A stretch of DNA of 64,000 nucleotides from JAQVIJ01 sp041287365 (lineage in GTDB: Bacteria > Desulfobacterota > Dissulfuribacteria > Dissulfuribacterales > DYLC01), in assembly GCA_041287365.1 (NCBI GenBank), contig JBEULL010000017.1, forward strand, positions 124,001-188,000, given 5' to 3'. The notes beneath the pieces are model-generated. The model searched no databases, was not told the origin of the DNA, and saw only the letters and a program-made list of their open reading frames with translations. A program made the translations under genes and the position numbers. Positions 34,704-43,543 of the stretch are shown in pieces; the stretch's first letter is position 1; each line of letters begins with the position of its first letter.

Positions 34704-37700
34704 GTGAAAGGTAAGGGTAAACGTTATGTCTTGTTGGGGCTTTTGGCGGCTCTGTTGTTGCCTGCCATGGCCTTTGCCCATCCAGCGGTGCAGTTGCTGG
34801 ATGAAAACGGTAAGCCGGTCAAGGATCAGCTCGATCCTTCTGATACGGTTCAGGCCGCAAACGGCACTGTCTATATGAGAGGCCCTGCATACAGCCCGAA
34901 GCAGACCTGCGGTAAGTGCCATGATTATCAGGCGATTACGCGTGGCTATCATTTTAGAGAGGGTGCTGGCACAAAAGGTCAGGACCTCGATGATCGTTGG
35001 TCAGCAAAGAACAAGGACGGCAGTCTGTACCGCTATCTGGCCAATGCCTATGGGCATCTGCTGAGTCCGGGTCAGTTCGGCGCGTGGTGACCCCCTTCTT
35101 ACCGCCAGTTGGCGGCTAAGAAGGAACGCGGTGGCTTGAAGGATCCATTTTCATCGGAAGGCAAGAGATACTTTTTTGATCAGGGCACAGCTGACCACAT
35201 GGCTGTCTGTTATTCCTGCCATCCAGGTGGTGGCCCTGCCGAGGGTATCGTTCAGGCCGACGGTACGGTAAAGCCATATACCGATCCATCCCTGAAGCCC
35301 ACTCATACATATGATCGTGATTTTTATGCCTATAGCGGCAATCTCACTACACAGACACTGAACAGCCTGGCCTCCATAGCGGAGACCATGGCGGCTATAG
35401 GTGATCCCAAACCCCATGACTGGCACAAGTCCGGTGTCATGGAGGCGGATTGTATGCTCTGTCATACAGACCCCAAAAGCCCCTATGCCCTTCAGGCTGC
35501 GGATGGTTTGAAGGCCCAGCCGTTCAGACCCCGTATGATGATCTTCGCAGACCGTCAGGGTGGTAGAGTGCAGAGCATCTCTTTGGGTATGCCCCTCAAG
35601 ACCGGTTTGGCCAACGAAACAGCCCTGAATTATACCAATGATTCACAGCGCATGTCCAGGCCTACAAAGATGCTGGCCTTGTCTCAGCTTCCCAAGGAGG
35701 TTGTGGGCGAGATGATGCAGATGTGGGTGGATGCCCTGAAGAACATGGAAAAGCAGGGCGTGAGGCTGCCCTATGCCCTTTATGGCCAGAATGTGACCAA
35801 GATATGGACTCAAAATGGCATAAATCCGGCATATTGTGCCAATCCAGCCGGTGCTGCCGATGAGATGAACCGCATGATGAATGCGGCTCCTGCCATCAAT
35901 CAGTTGTTTTCCGGTCTTTTGGGTTACATGCAGTCCAAGGGGTTGATGCCGGCAAATGCCACCATGAACGACATGATGGGCATGTTCTTCAATGACTTCA
36001 TCTATGCCTATAAAATCAAGGACCAGATGGGCAATCTTTTGCCCATTCCTGTGCCCTTGCGTGCCTATGAGCCTGGTAAGTTCTATACGGATTGGGATAC
36101 AAATCATGCATCCATTCGTGATTATGTGCGCGCTCCCCTCATAGAGGGTGAAGGCATTGCCTACAGCGGCAAGGTAGGTATGGGCTGGGGTGCGGCCATG
36201 TATGCTGTGCAAAAGGCCATGCAGGGCGATATGCGTTATATGAATGCAGCAGGCATGCCGGATGTGGCAGCAGTGATGCTGGATATGCAAAAAGGTGTGA
36301 TCAAGCCTCAGGACATTCAGGTGACGTTGCATGATTTTCTGCCCAGCTTCTTCTATATGATGCCTACGGCAGAGCTCATGGGTCTGGATTTCAATCAGGA
36401 CGGCGCACCCATCAGTTATGTACGTATCGACAGAGTGGGTAATGACTGGCAGGCCAAGGCATACTGGAACGTGGCTGACTTGAATGATGGCTATCTGAAC
36501 ATGCCCATGTTCGGTGGACCTACAGACATCAATTCCTACAAATGGGTGAATGTCTGCGGTCAGTGCCATGTCATGACCAAGGACCATGGAAACAGCGAGT
36601 GGAACTATGCCCGTACATATAATCTCGGTATGCCTGCAGACTGGGTCAAAAACGGTGTTTATGTGAATTTCACCGATGACGAAGAGGCATCCGGTTATGA
36701 TGTACACCTCTCTGGCAAGCAGATGGGTTGCGGTTCCTGTCACCTTAGGACAGCCGGCACCATAGAAGACAAACACAACTTCCTGAAGGGTACCGATACG
36801 GCTCACATGGTGGCAAATGAGCTGGACAACAACCCCAAGCCCAAGACCTGTGAGTATTGTCACCTGGCTGGCGGCGACACACGTGCGCCCAATCCAACTC
36901 GTGCCCATGAGGAGAAGTTTGGCGAAAACACCGGTCGTCACATGGCTGAGATCACCTGCGAGGTCTGTCATATTCCATACAGACGCACATGGAGATTCCG
37001 CACATTTGACGATACCATGGGCTATTATGGCAACTTCGACAACCGCATGGGATATAATGTCCTGCCTGGTGGAGACGCCAAAATGGCCGCCTATCCAGGG
37101 GAATATGCATTGTCGCCCGTATATGCGACATCACCTGGTTACGGCATTCCTCACTTCCATATGGCCGCCAATCACATAGATGCGGATGGTAAGGGTGTGG
37201 TGCCCATGGATTTCGTGTCCCAGATGGTGGATTACTTCAATATGAGCAGTTCTGCCGACCCCGGTAGAGTCGTAAACGGTATGCCCACCAATATGAGTTT
37301 TGACTTCTGGCACTATTTCTATCAGATGTTCTTGAACAACTATAAGGCCATGGGCGTGCCCATAAACTACGATCCGGCTCATGACAACGAGTCTGTCACT
37401 CCGCTTTATTATGCAAATTCCAAGAACGGCTATCCGCAGATCGTAAACGGCAACCCCATCACCATCCTTACCTGGGTGGATGCCAATCCAGAGCCGGATC
37501 ACGACATGAGCGATATTCCATATGGCGGCGCCAAGGTGCTGTACATACGTGAGCTCAATGCAGTGGTGCAGTCATACATTCCTCCCATTGAATTGGGCAA
37601 GGTAAGTCCCATGGATCTGGCCAAGATTCCGCCCAATGATCCAACCTGGGCAAAAAATCCCTATGTTGGTAAGATCATTTTGAAGGACAGTGGTTACGTG

Positions 37701-38663
37701 ATCTTCGACCATACAGGTGATATGTACCCTGAGCTCTGGTGGGATGAGGATGTGCGCGCTGTGCAGCAGGCCCTTATAAAAGTATTGAAGGCTGAGGGTG
37801 CCAAAAACCCCATGCCCATGCTCTTTATGGCAGCCCATTACTTCTCGGATTCTCATGGTGTGCAGCCTGCTAAAAAGGCCTTGGGCGCCAAGTCTTGCTA
37901 TGACTGCCATGGCGATTATACCAAGGATCCAGGGTCTCATCGCATCACTGACAGAGTGGTTGTGTATGTGCCTTGGGCCCCGCCGTGGTTCAGGGATGAA
38001 AACCGCGCCATGAAGTATGACCCTGCAAAGGGTATGGTGCCTGCTAATCCCAACGGCTTCTTCATAGTGGACGGCGAAGTAGACTACATCAAACCCATTC
38101 AGGCCAATGGCCTCGGTGTGTTGGGTGCTGCGGCCAAGGATATTTTGGCCCTCAGCAAACATCATGCGGAAGACCTCTTTTACATGACCAGTGAAGGCAC
38201 GGTGGGTGGTAGTGATTTGGGCTATTCCTCCAGTTTCACTACAGAGGAGTTGAACACCGAGTATGCGAAACAGGTGGTGAATGGGCCATGGTCCGACAAG
38301 CTCTATTTTTATATTCCAAAGGAATTGAAAAACGAGCTGTCTGAGTGCGGATTCCAGCCTCAAAGCGAGCCTGTATTGCTAACTGGCGCTGGTATGGGTG
38401 AGGGCTATGTGCTTAGGCTTGGGCTCAATACCAACGAACGCAAGGCCATGGTGATCTCTCTGCCGTTTGTTGGTGCCTCTCCAGAGATATGGACGAAACA
38501 GGAAGGGGATGCAGGCTTTACCAAGGATACCTCCGCTGTGATCCTGGACTACAACAGCGCCTATATCGTGGCGAAGGTCAACCATCCTGGCGAGTTCGTG
38601 TGTATCGACAGCACTCGCATCACAGGGGCTAATCTGGACCTGTGGAAGGCCTTCATGAAATAA
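34704..38663 (+). CDS. Large octaheme c-type cytochrome with in-frame UGA read as selenocysteine (Sec129)
   Basis: One 1319-residue reading frame interrupted by a single TGA at 35088-35090. GTG 34704 lies 7 bases after AGGAGG. The signal peptide is about 1-25 (to AMAFA-H). Heme sites: CGKCH at 69-73 before the TGA, then CYSCH (169), CMLCH (250), CGQCH (618), CGSCH (676), CEYCH (716), CEVCH (752) and CYDCH (1065) after it, eight in all. The part after the TGA has no signal peptide, no ribosome site and only a TTG as first start, so it cannot stand alone as an exported cytochrome. A 13-bp hairpin right after the TGA fits a bacterial SECIS. The peptide context is FGAW-U-PPSYRQ. Probably the terminal electron-transfer or reductase partner of the porin-cytochrome conduit; from memory ExtKL of Geobacter is comparable. 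The alternative, a nonsense mutation, is less likely because the downstream frame is intact for 1190 codons. Confidence 0.85.
35088..35124 (+). promoter_or_regulatory. UGA codon with SECIS-like stem-loop
   Basis: The UGA (35088-35090) is followed by CCC, then an 8-bp stem (35094-35101 with 35117-35124), a single bulged C (35116) and a 5-bp upper stem (35102-35106 with 35111-35115) closed by the loop AGTT at 35107-35110. The loop starts 16 nt after the UGA and has G as its second base. Both agree with the published bacterial SECIS rule of 16-37 nt spacing and a G among the first two loop bases (recalled). Direct observation: pairing is perfect over 13 bp apart from the bulge. No selA, selB, selC or selD is in the window. 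Confidence 0.8.
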
Positions 38664-38680
38664 CCTGTTACTAACAAAAT

Positions 38681-38702
38681 GGGGCGTAACCCCGCCCCTT
38701 TT
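38681..38702 (+). terminator. Intrinsic terminator after the selenocytochrome gene
   Basis: GGGGCG-taacc-CGCCCC followed by TTTT, starting 18 bases after the stop codon. Confidence 0.8.
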
Positions 38703-38718
38703 AATTCATGCTTAAACA

Positions 38719-38747
38719 TAAAAAGCGCCTGATTCAGGCGCTTTTTA
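38719..38747. terminator. Bidirectional intrinsic terminator
   Basis: A perfect palindrome AAAAAGCGCCT-gattc-AGGCGCTTTTT with A and T runs on both sides. It serves the plus-strand cytochrome locus and the minus-strand gene at 38817-39287. Confidence 0.85.
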
Positions 38748-38816
38748 TGTTTTGAGTAAGGTCAAAAAACTTCTAACTATTTGGTTTTGTCATAGATTTG
38801 CTATAGACTCGTGTCG

Positions 38817-39287
38817 TCAGTCGGTTAGGGCCGACCAGTCTATGGTAATCAGATCCATTATCCTCGCAGGGGTAGAGCCTGTGCCCTCTATAGAATATTT
38901 GAACGAGTTTTGATCAAATTTAGCGTTAGCCAGGTCATATACACCCTTTACAGTGAGATTGAAAACTGCATGTATATGATCAGTATTCTTCATGTACATA
39001 GCATCCATAGTGGTGGTCAGGTCTGTATCGAATTTGGTGTAATCGGTAATGGATGGTTTGAAGGTACCTTTAACTGAACCTGTGCCTGTTATGGCGTAGC
39101 CTCTTACTTTACAATCCTGCGTCTGCAAGGCAAAGTTGACCGCGCCAGTCATCTCATCGTATGTGCCGGTTATGTTCATGACCCCTGAATCGGAGCACGG
39201 TACAGGCAGGTTGATGGGCATAGCAGTGGCAATAACCGGTGCCGCTGAAATGGTGATGGCCAAGAGTGTGGCTTTCAGTGTTCTCAT
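38817..39287 (-). CDS. Small secreted protein of unknown function
   Basis: 156 residues from ATG 39287 behind AAAGGAGG; the longer frame from 39350 overlaps the promoter and is rejected. A signal peptide (about 1-23, ending VIATA-M) precedes a compact mature protein with two Cys (PCSDSG and QDCKVRG) that could form a disulfide. Repeated beta-strand text (MNITGTYDEMTGAVNFAL, GYAITGTGSVKGTF, VFNLTVKGVYDL) suggests a beta-sandwich or lipocalin-like barrel. I do not recognise the family. It has its own consensus promoter and a terminator, so it is a single-gene unit. Confidence 0.75.
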   Translation of the reverse strand: MRTLKATLLAITISAAPVIATAMPINLPVPCSDSGVMNITGTYDEMTGAVNFALQTQDCKVRGYAITGTGSVKGTFKPSITDYTKFDTDLTTTMDAMYMKNTDHIHAVFNLTVKGVYDLANAKFDQNSFKYSIEGTGSTPARIMDLITIDWSALTD

Positions 39288-39321
39288 GACAGAATCCTCC
39301 TTTACGATTTCAATAAAAAAA

Positions 39322-39350
39322 TTTATATCGTCTGAAAATCGGAATGTCAA
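39322..39350 (-). promoter_or_regulatory. Consensus sigma-70 promoter of the small secreted protein gene
   Basis: On the minus strand TTGACA (39350-39345), a 17-base spacer, TATAAA (39327-39322). It lies about 35 bases ahead of the start codon. Confidence 0.8.
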
Positions 39351-39428
39351 GAAAAAAGGAGTAGGTATGCCGAAAAATAGCGGTCAGATAAACGGGCTTT
39401 TGGCTGGATTTGTAAGGCTGAACAGAAT

Positions 39429-39506
39429 TGGCGTCCCCGACGGGATTTGAACCCGTGTCGCAAGCGTGAAAGGCTTGTGTCCTGGACCTGGCTAGACGAC
39501 GGGGAC
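39429..39506 (-). tRNA. tRNA-Glu (TTC)
   Basis: The cloverleaf closes with acceptor GTCCCCG / CGGGGAC. The anticodon stem CAAGC/GCTTG holds loop CTTTCAC, so the anticodon is TTC (Glu). The T arm has GGTTCAAATCC. The 3' CCA is encoded (39431-39429). It is downstream of tRNA-Lys and probably shares its promoter. Confidence 0.95.
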
Positions 39507-39523
39507 GTCTTGTAAACTTTTTA

Positions 39524-39598
39524 TGGTGGGCCGTGCTGGGATCGAACCAGCGACTCTCTGCTTAAAAGGCAGATACTCTACCTCTGAGTTAACGGCCC
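39524..39598 (-). tRNA. tRNA-Lys (TTT)
   Basis: Acceptor GGGCCGT / ACGGCCC. Anticodon loop CTTTTAA between TCTGC and GCAGA gives anticodon TTT (Lys). T arm GGTTCGATCC. CCA is encoded (39526-39524). Confidence 0.95.
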
Positions 39599-39664
39599 CT
39601 GTGTGTACATCTGATGTTGAATCGTATGGCAAGGGCCTTATGGTTTGCTTAAAAAAGACATATA

Positions 39665-39693
39665 TAGATATCAGGAGGCGTCGTGCGTGTCAA
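39665..39693 (-). promoter_or_regulatory. Promoter of the tRNA-Lys/tRNA-Glu pair
   Basis: On the minus strand TTGACA (39693-39688), a 17-base spacer, TATCTA (39670-39665). It lies about 65 bases upstream of tRNA-Lys. Confidence 0.75.
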
Positions 39694-39747
39694 GTAAAAA
39701 AATCACTGCAACTCCGTGGGCTGTATCTGCCTTTCAGAGGTACTTTA

Positions 39748-39888
39748 GGGAAGTCCCAAAAATTGTTCTTTTGCCTGATAGCTGCGTTGCTTGTCAGCGA
39801 AAAATGCTCACATACGAAGAGTATGCTTAGCTTTTTCGCCTTCTCGCGCCTTACTATTCAACAAAACTCCTAATTTTTGGGACTTCCC
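39748..39888. mobile_element. MITE-like element, copy 2 (141 bp)
   Basis: Same length and orientation as copy 1, with four substitutions (97 percent identity). Termini are GGGAAGTCCCAAAAATT and its exact complement. It is flanked by direct TTTA repeats (39744-39747 and 39889-39892). The right TTTA includes the stop codon of the DUF190 gene, so insertion happened at that stop without damaging the protein. The interior is an imperfect palindrome and no protein is encoded. Confidence 0.85.
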
Positions 39889-39889
39889 T

Positions 39890-40606
39890 TTATATGGTTT
39901 CAAAGTCTATATCTCTGTGCGTGTATTTCATCACGGTGACATCGGAAAGAATGACGATGCCTTCTTTCAGCATGTCGTCCAGAATCGGAAGTATCTTGTT
40001 TATGTTTTCCTCGGAATCGATGACCGTAATCAGCATGGGTAGCTCGCCGGTGCTCGTCAGAGTCTTCTTTTTGTGAAACCTCCTGTGGGGACCATAGCCA
40101 GCCACTGCCTTGTAAACCGTGGCCCCTGCTATGTCCATCAGAATAAAACGTTTTACAATGGCCTCGTAAAGGGGCTCTCCTTCCCATTTGTCGTCTTCAC
40201 TGACGATCACCCGCAGCATCTTTGCCTTGCCTTCAAGCTTCATATGTTTTTGCATCTCTGCTTTCGTTTCAACCGTTTTGGTGGAGCATTTCAAGACATT
40301 GGTGTCCGTGATTTCCACCAGGCCCTTTTCAACCATCTGATAGACATCCGGCAGGATGCGGTCGATGACATCCTCCGTATCTACAACCTCCAGCTTCACA
40401 GGCATGCTTGTGGAGAGTTCCAGCATCTTGAATGTATGGAATACTCCATCCCCACCATAACCGGCTACACCTCGAAAGACGCTGACACCTGCAACCCCCT
40501 TTTTATGTAAGAGGTTGAGCAGCGCCTCATAAACCGGTTTCCCTTCGAACCTGTCTGTTTCGTCCACATAGATTGTCAGCTTTTTTGCTGTTCCCTGTTT
40601 TAGCAT
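39890..40606 (-). CDS. Tandem DUF190 protein, CrcB-associated
   Basis: 238 residues from ATG 40606 behind GGAGAGGG. Two DUF190 modules are fused: residues about 8-110 (KLTIYVDETDRFEGKPVYEAL, GVAGVSVFRGVAGYGGDG) and about 125-230 (MLRVIVSEDDKWEGEPLYEAI, DIAGATVYKAVAGYGPH). Each has the GxxGYG pattern seen in this PII-like fold. DUF190 proteins frequently accompany CrcB fluoride channels and are thought to regulate them (family association). It starts 11 bases after the crcB stop. The stop TAA lies inside the target duplication of MITE copy 2. Confidence 0.9.
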   Translation of the reverse strand: MLKQGTAKKLTIYVDETDRFEGKPVYEALLNLLHKKGVAGVSVFRGVAGYGGDGVFHTFKMLELSTSMPVKLEVVDTEDVIDRILPDVYQMVEKGLVEITDTNVLKCSTKTVETKAEMQKHMKLEGKAKMLRVIVSEDDKWEGEPLYEAIVKRFILMDIAGATVYKAVAGYGPHRRFHKKKTLTSTGELPMLITVIDSEENINKILPILDDMLKEGIVILSDVTVMKYTHRDIDFETI

Positions 40607-40616
40607 AGCCCTCTCC

Positions 40617-40997
40617 TCATAGCATTCGAGCAATCAATTCCCCTGCTTTAAGGGCTGCAAATCCTGCAAGGACACTGAAGATCACGTTTGCCCATGCGAA
40701 CAGCCATTCGCCATCCTGAATGAGCCTGCCTGTTTCATATTCAAATGTGGAAAAGGTGGTGTAAGCACCGAGAAAGCCCGCTACCAGTAACAGACGCCAC
40801 AGAGGGTTCACCATAAGTCTTTCCGTCAGTAGGTACATAAAAAGACCGATGAGAAAACTGCCGCTGACATTTATGATAAATGTGCCCAATGGGAATGTTC
40901 TACCCCATTTCTGTCCTATCCAGACCGCAAGGGTATGCCGAGTGATTGCGCCGATAAAGCCGCCCATGCCGACAGCCGCTAACTGTAGAAGATTCAT
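40617..40997 (-). CDS. crcB: Fluoride channel CrcB/FluC
   Basis: A dimeric fluoride exporter. 126 residues with four membrane spans. Family marks are GGFIGAITRH near the N-terminus, the pore Asn in FIINVSGSFLIG, and the Phe-box/TM3 motif TTFSTFEYE. The length is typical. It is co-transcribed with the DUF190 gene downstream. The 48-base gap to the upstream gene leaves no room for a fluoride riboswitch, and none was seen. Confidence 0.93.
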   Translation of the reverse strand: MNLLQLAAVGMGGFIGAITRHTLAVWIGQKWGRTFPLGTFIINVSGSFLIGLFMYLLTERLMVNPLWRLLLVAGFLGAYTTFSTFEYETGRLIQDGEWLFAWANVIFSVLAGFAALKAGELIARML

Positions 40998-41045
40998 ACC
41001 TATCTGTCTCTACTCGCAATCTGTTTTGTTGTCAGGCTGATTTGA

Positions 41046-42764
41046 TTAAGCCGCCCCTGCCATACGTGCCTTGAGCTGCCGAATGCCGTTTTCAAGCACC
41101 TCGGCCCTGCCACGCGACCCCATGCCTTTGTAGATTTTATGTGCGATTTCATATGCATCCAGCGCCTTTTCCACCTCGCCCCGCTCTTCGAAGATGTCTC
41201 CGATGCCTGTCAGATAGAAGGCGGCCTTGCCGCTGTCTCCCAGTTTTTCCACCAACTCGAGGGCCTGAATGAGATATGGGTAGGCCTTTTGTTTGGCGTT
41301 CTGCGTTTTATAGATGTCTATGATCTTTTCGCATAACAGCACTTCACTTATCGGGTCATTGTATTTTTCACAGATGGCCATGGCCCTTTGATATAGCGGA
41401 ATGGCCGGCTTTAGATTGCCCCGTTGCAGGTGCAGATCACCCAATTTTTCACATGTATTGGCTATGTCTACATCAAGTTTATAGGTTTCGAAAACCTTCA
41501 GCGCCTTTTCAAAATGCTTGATGGCATCCAAAGACATGCCTCTGCTGTAGCACATCAGACCTTCCTGAAAGGTTTTTTTTGCCTCCTGTATTTCAGGATT
41601 GTTTTGTAATTCTTCTGGTTCCATGGCTTCCTTTCTTTCACAGTGCAAGTTAGTTGTTGTATCTTTTAGACGTTGTGCCGCCTGTTTGGCCAGCATTCCT
41701 ACCGTTATATAATTGATTTTTTCTCCATCGAAAAGCTGTATCTCGGCCATGTCTTCTTGGAGGGATTCGATGGCGCGTTTGGCTTCTTTTGCCCTCATAC
41801 AGCCCAGTGCCCATACTGCGTGGCCTCTGATTATGGAATCCGTGTGGCTCAACAGATCAAATATCACAAAAAAGGAGCTGGCCCTCACCAATTGTGGGTG
41901 CAGCGCTCCAATCCTGCCGATGGCCCAGAGCACAGCGGGTATGTGACCGGGGTCGGATGCTATGAACCCTAGAATATGCTGCACGAATGTACCGAATAAT
42001 TTTGGGTTGTTGCGGATTATCTCGCCAATGCTTTCGATGCTCCCCCAGCTGGCTTGAGCCGAATCGCTTGTTATGAAGAGTAGGGTTCTTATGAAATCCC
42101 CTACCACATTGGGCCGTGTTTTGGCGATTTCTTTTGTGAGAATCCCTATGGACAGTACTGCATGCCAACGTAGTGTTGTTTCAGCGGAACAAAGAAGACG
42201 TTGGACATTACGTAATGCCAGTGAGTCCTGAGTTGCCATGAGTTGCAGTGAAGGGATATCCAGGTACTGCACAAGGCGCGTGACTTCCTGTCGCGAGAAA
42301 CGCCGGCGGATTCGGGGTTGTTCCGTATCTTTTTCAGCCGGCCTTTCGATGATTCGAAGCCTTTTTTCAGGCCTGCTTTTTACAGCCTCCTGAATATCGT
42401 CTGCGAGTCTGACGAAGGTCAGTGTGCCTCTGACCCGCTTGCCGTCAGGGGTTCTGCCCGTGGGATGTATCAGGTGTGTTTTGATGTCGTAGTCAGCGAT
42501 GAAGTGGTCTGTATAGTCTTCTCCTGGCATCAGGTTCCAGGCCATTTCCCAGTCATCGTCAGTGGCCACGCCCATGGCTTCTATAATAGCAGCTCCCAGA
42601 TTGTGCCCTGTGACGTCATGTAGATAGACTGCACCACATGGGCAAAAACCGGTTTCAAAATCTCCAAAACGTTTGGGTTCGAAGTCCTTGGGCCGGTCTA
42701 TGAGGCGGTCACAAAAGGGACATCTGGGCGCGAATGCCTGTGTCTTGTGAATGTGTCTGGTCAT
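41046..42764 (-). CDS. Zinc-ribbon / HEAT-repeat / TPR protein
   Basis: 572 residues from ATG 42764, one base after the stop of the upstream TPR gene; the longer frame from 42944 is a shadow. The N-terminus carries CPFCDRL and, 20 or so residues on, FCPCGAVY, a likely zinc ribbon. A conserved segment follows with DDWEMAWNLMPGEDY. Residues about 165-390 are HEAT-like alpha repeats (LRWHAVLSIGILTKEIA, SIIRGHAVWALGCMRA). After about 400 there are TPR units (AIKHFEKALKVFETY, AIPLYQRAMAICEKY, AYPYLIQALELVEKLG, ALDAYEIAHKIYKGMG). All are protein-interaction modules. I recall similar proteins labelled DVU0298 family in sulfate reducers. Function unknown. Confidence 0.8.
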   Translation of the reverse strand: MTRHIHKTQAFAPRCPFCDRLIDRPKDFEPKRFGDFETGFCPCGAVYLHDVTGHNLGAAIIEAMGVATDDDWEMAWNLMPGEDYTDHFIADYDIKTHLIHPTGRTPDGKRVRGTLTFVRLADDIQEAVKSRPEKRLRIIERPAEKDTEQPRIRRRFSRQEVTRLVQYLDIPSLQLMATQDSLALRNVQRLLCSAETTLRWHAVLSIGILTKEIAKTRPNVVGDFIRTLLFITSDSAQASWGSIESIGEIIRNNPKLFGTFVQHILGFIASDPGHIPAVLWAIGRIGALHPQLVRASSFFVIFDLLSHTDSIIRGHAVWALGCMRAKEAKRAIESLQEDMAEIQLFDGEKINYITVGMLAKQAAQRLKDTTTNLHCERKEAMEPEELQNNPEIQEAKKTFQEGLMCYSRGMSLDAIKHFEKALKVFETYKLDVDIANTCEKLGDLHLQRGNLKPAIPLYQRAMAICEKYNDPISEVLLCEKIIDIYKTQNAKQKAYPYLIQALELVEKLGDSGKAAFYLTGIGDIFEERGEVEKALDAYEIAHKIYKGMGSRGRAEVLENGIRQLKARMAGAA

Positions 42765-42765
42765 G

Positions 42766-43380
42766 CTATGCCTTGGCCTCCAGTTTGGCCAGGAAATCGT
42801 CGGAAACCGGATGGCCAGCAGCCTTGGCTTTGCGGGCCTGTTCCAATGCCCCTGCCTTGTCACCTTTGTGATACAGTGCCACTGCCAGATTGTTTCTGGC
42901 CAGGGCGAATGTGGGGGCAAGGGATACTGCCTTTTGCCCCACATTTACAGCTTCGTCGATGCGGTCAAGGGCTATCAATACAGTGGTCAGATTGGTCAGG
43001 GCAGGTACCATATCCGGTTTGATACTCACGGCCATTTGCAGATATTTTAGTGCATCCTCCCATTTCTGTTGTTGCAAATAGGCAGACCCGATATTGACCA
43101 TGGCCTCCGCTGCCTCGGGATAGATTTCCAATGCCTTTTTGTTCTCCGCTATGCCGTCCTCGAGCCTGCCTGTCTGTAAATAGAGCACACCCAGGTTGGA
43201 ACGGATTTCATAGGAGTGGGGGTCCAGTTCCAGTGCCTTTTGAAAGGCTGCTATGGCCTCGTCGAAACGTTCGGCCCTCCAATAGGCAAGACCAAGGCGA
43301 TGGTGGGCTATAACGGAGTTGGGATTGTCTTTTGCCTCTGCCTGGAGTTGTTCCAGCAGAGAGGATATCTTGTTGTTCAT
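42766..43380 (-). CDS. TPR-repeat protein
   Basis: 204 residues, no signal peptide. Five or so TPR units run end to end: VIAHHRLGLAYWRAERFDEA, AFQKALELDPHSYEIRSNLG, LYLQTGRLEDGIAENKKALE, AMVNIGSAYLQQQKWEDAL, then ALTNLTTVLIALDRIDEAV and ALARNNLAVALYHKGDKA. The pattern is close to O-GlcNAc-transferase-type TPRs. Cytosolic scaffold (inference). It is translationally coupled to the zinc-ribbon/HEAT gene, so the two may act together. The start ATG 43380 has AGGAGAC upstream. Confidence 0.85.
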   Translation of the reverse strand: MNNKISSLLEQLQAEAKDNPNSVIAHHRLGLAYWRAERFDEAIAAFQKALELDPHSYEIRSNLGVLYLQTGRLEDGIAENKKALEIYPEAAEAMVNIGSAYLQQQKWEDALKYLQMAVSIKPDMVPALTNLTTVLIALDRIDEAVNVGQKAVSLAPTFALARNNLAVALYHKGDKAGALEQARKAKAAGHPVSDDFLAKLEAKA

Positions 43381-43474
43381 GATGTCTCCTGATCAATTGG
43401 TGTGATTTTGAATACTATAATACAAAACCAGGAAAACTCCATCACGGGTGCTGCGGATTGCGCCAAATATCTTT

Positions 43475-43502
43475 TTGCATTTTTATAGTATGACGGTAGA
43501 AT
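43475..43502 (+). promoter_or_regulatory. Candidate promoter of the 1460-residue PEP-binding protein gene
   Basis: TTGCAT, a 16-base spacer, TAGAAT, about 40 bases before the start. The 163-base divergent gap also serves the TPR gene on the other strand. Confidence 0.4.
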
Positions 43503-43543
43503 AATAACTTAAGAATTAATTTTGCGAGTGCGGCAGGTGAAAT

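Noticed and set aside
34704..35090. Treating 34698-35090 as a complete small monoheme protein and 35109-38663 as a separate cytochrome
   Set aside because: The frames are in phase and the first ends without a domain boundary. The second has no signal peptide, no ribosome site and a TTG as its only start. The SECIS-like hairpin explains the UGA.
35643..36971. Long minus-strand open frame of 442 codons inside the selenocytochrome gene
   Set aside because: His/Ile-rich composition typical of an antisense shadow; no signal, no motifs, and the plus-strand frame is a clear cytochrome.
40998..41045. Fluoride riboswitch ahead of crcB
   Set aside because: The gap is only 48 bases and lacks the conserved core; crcB is read from the upstream operon.
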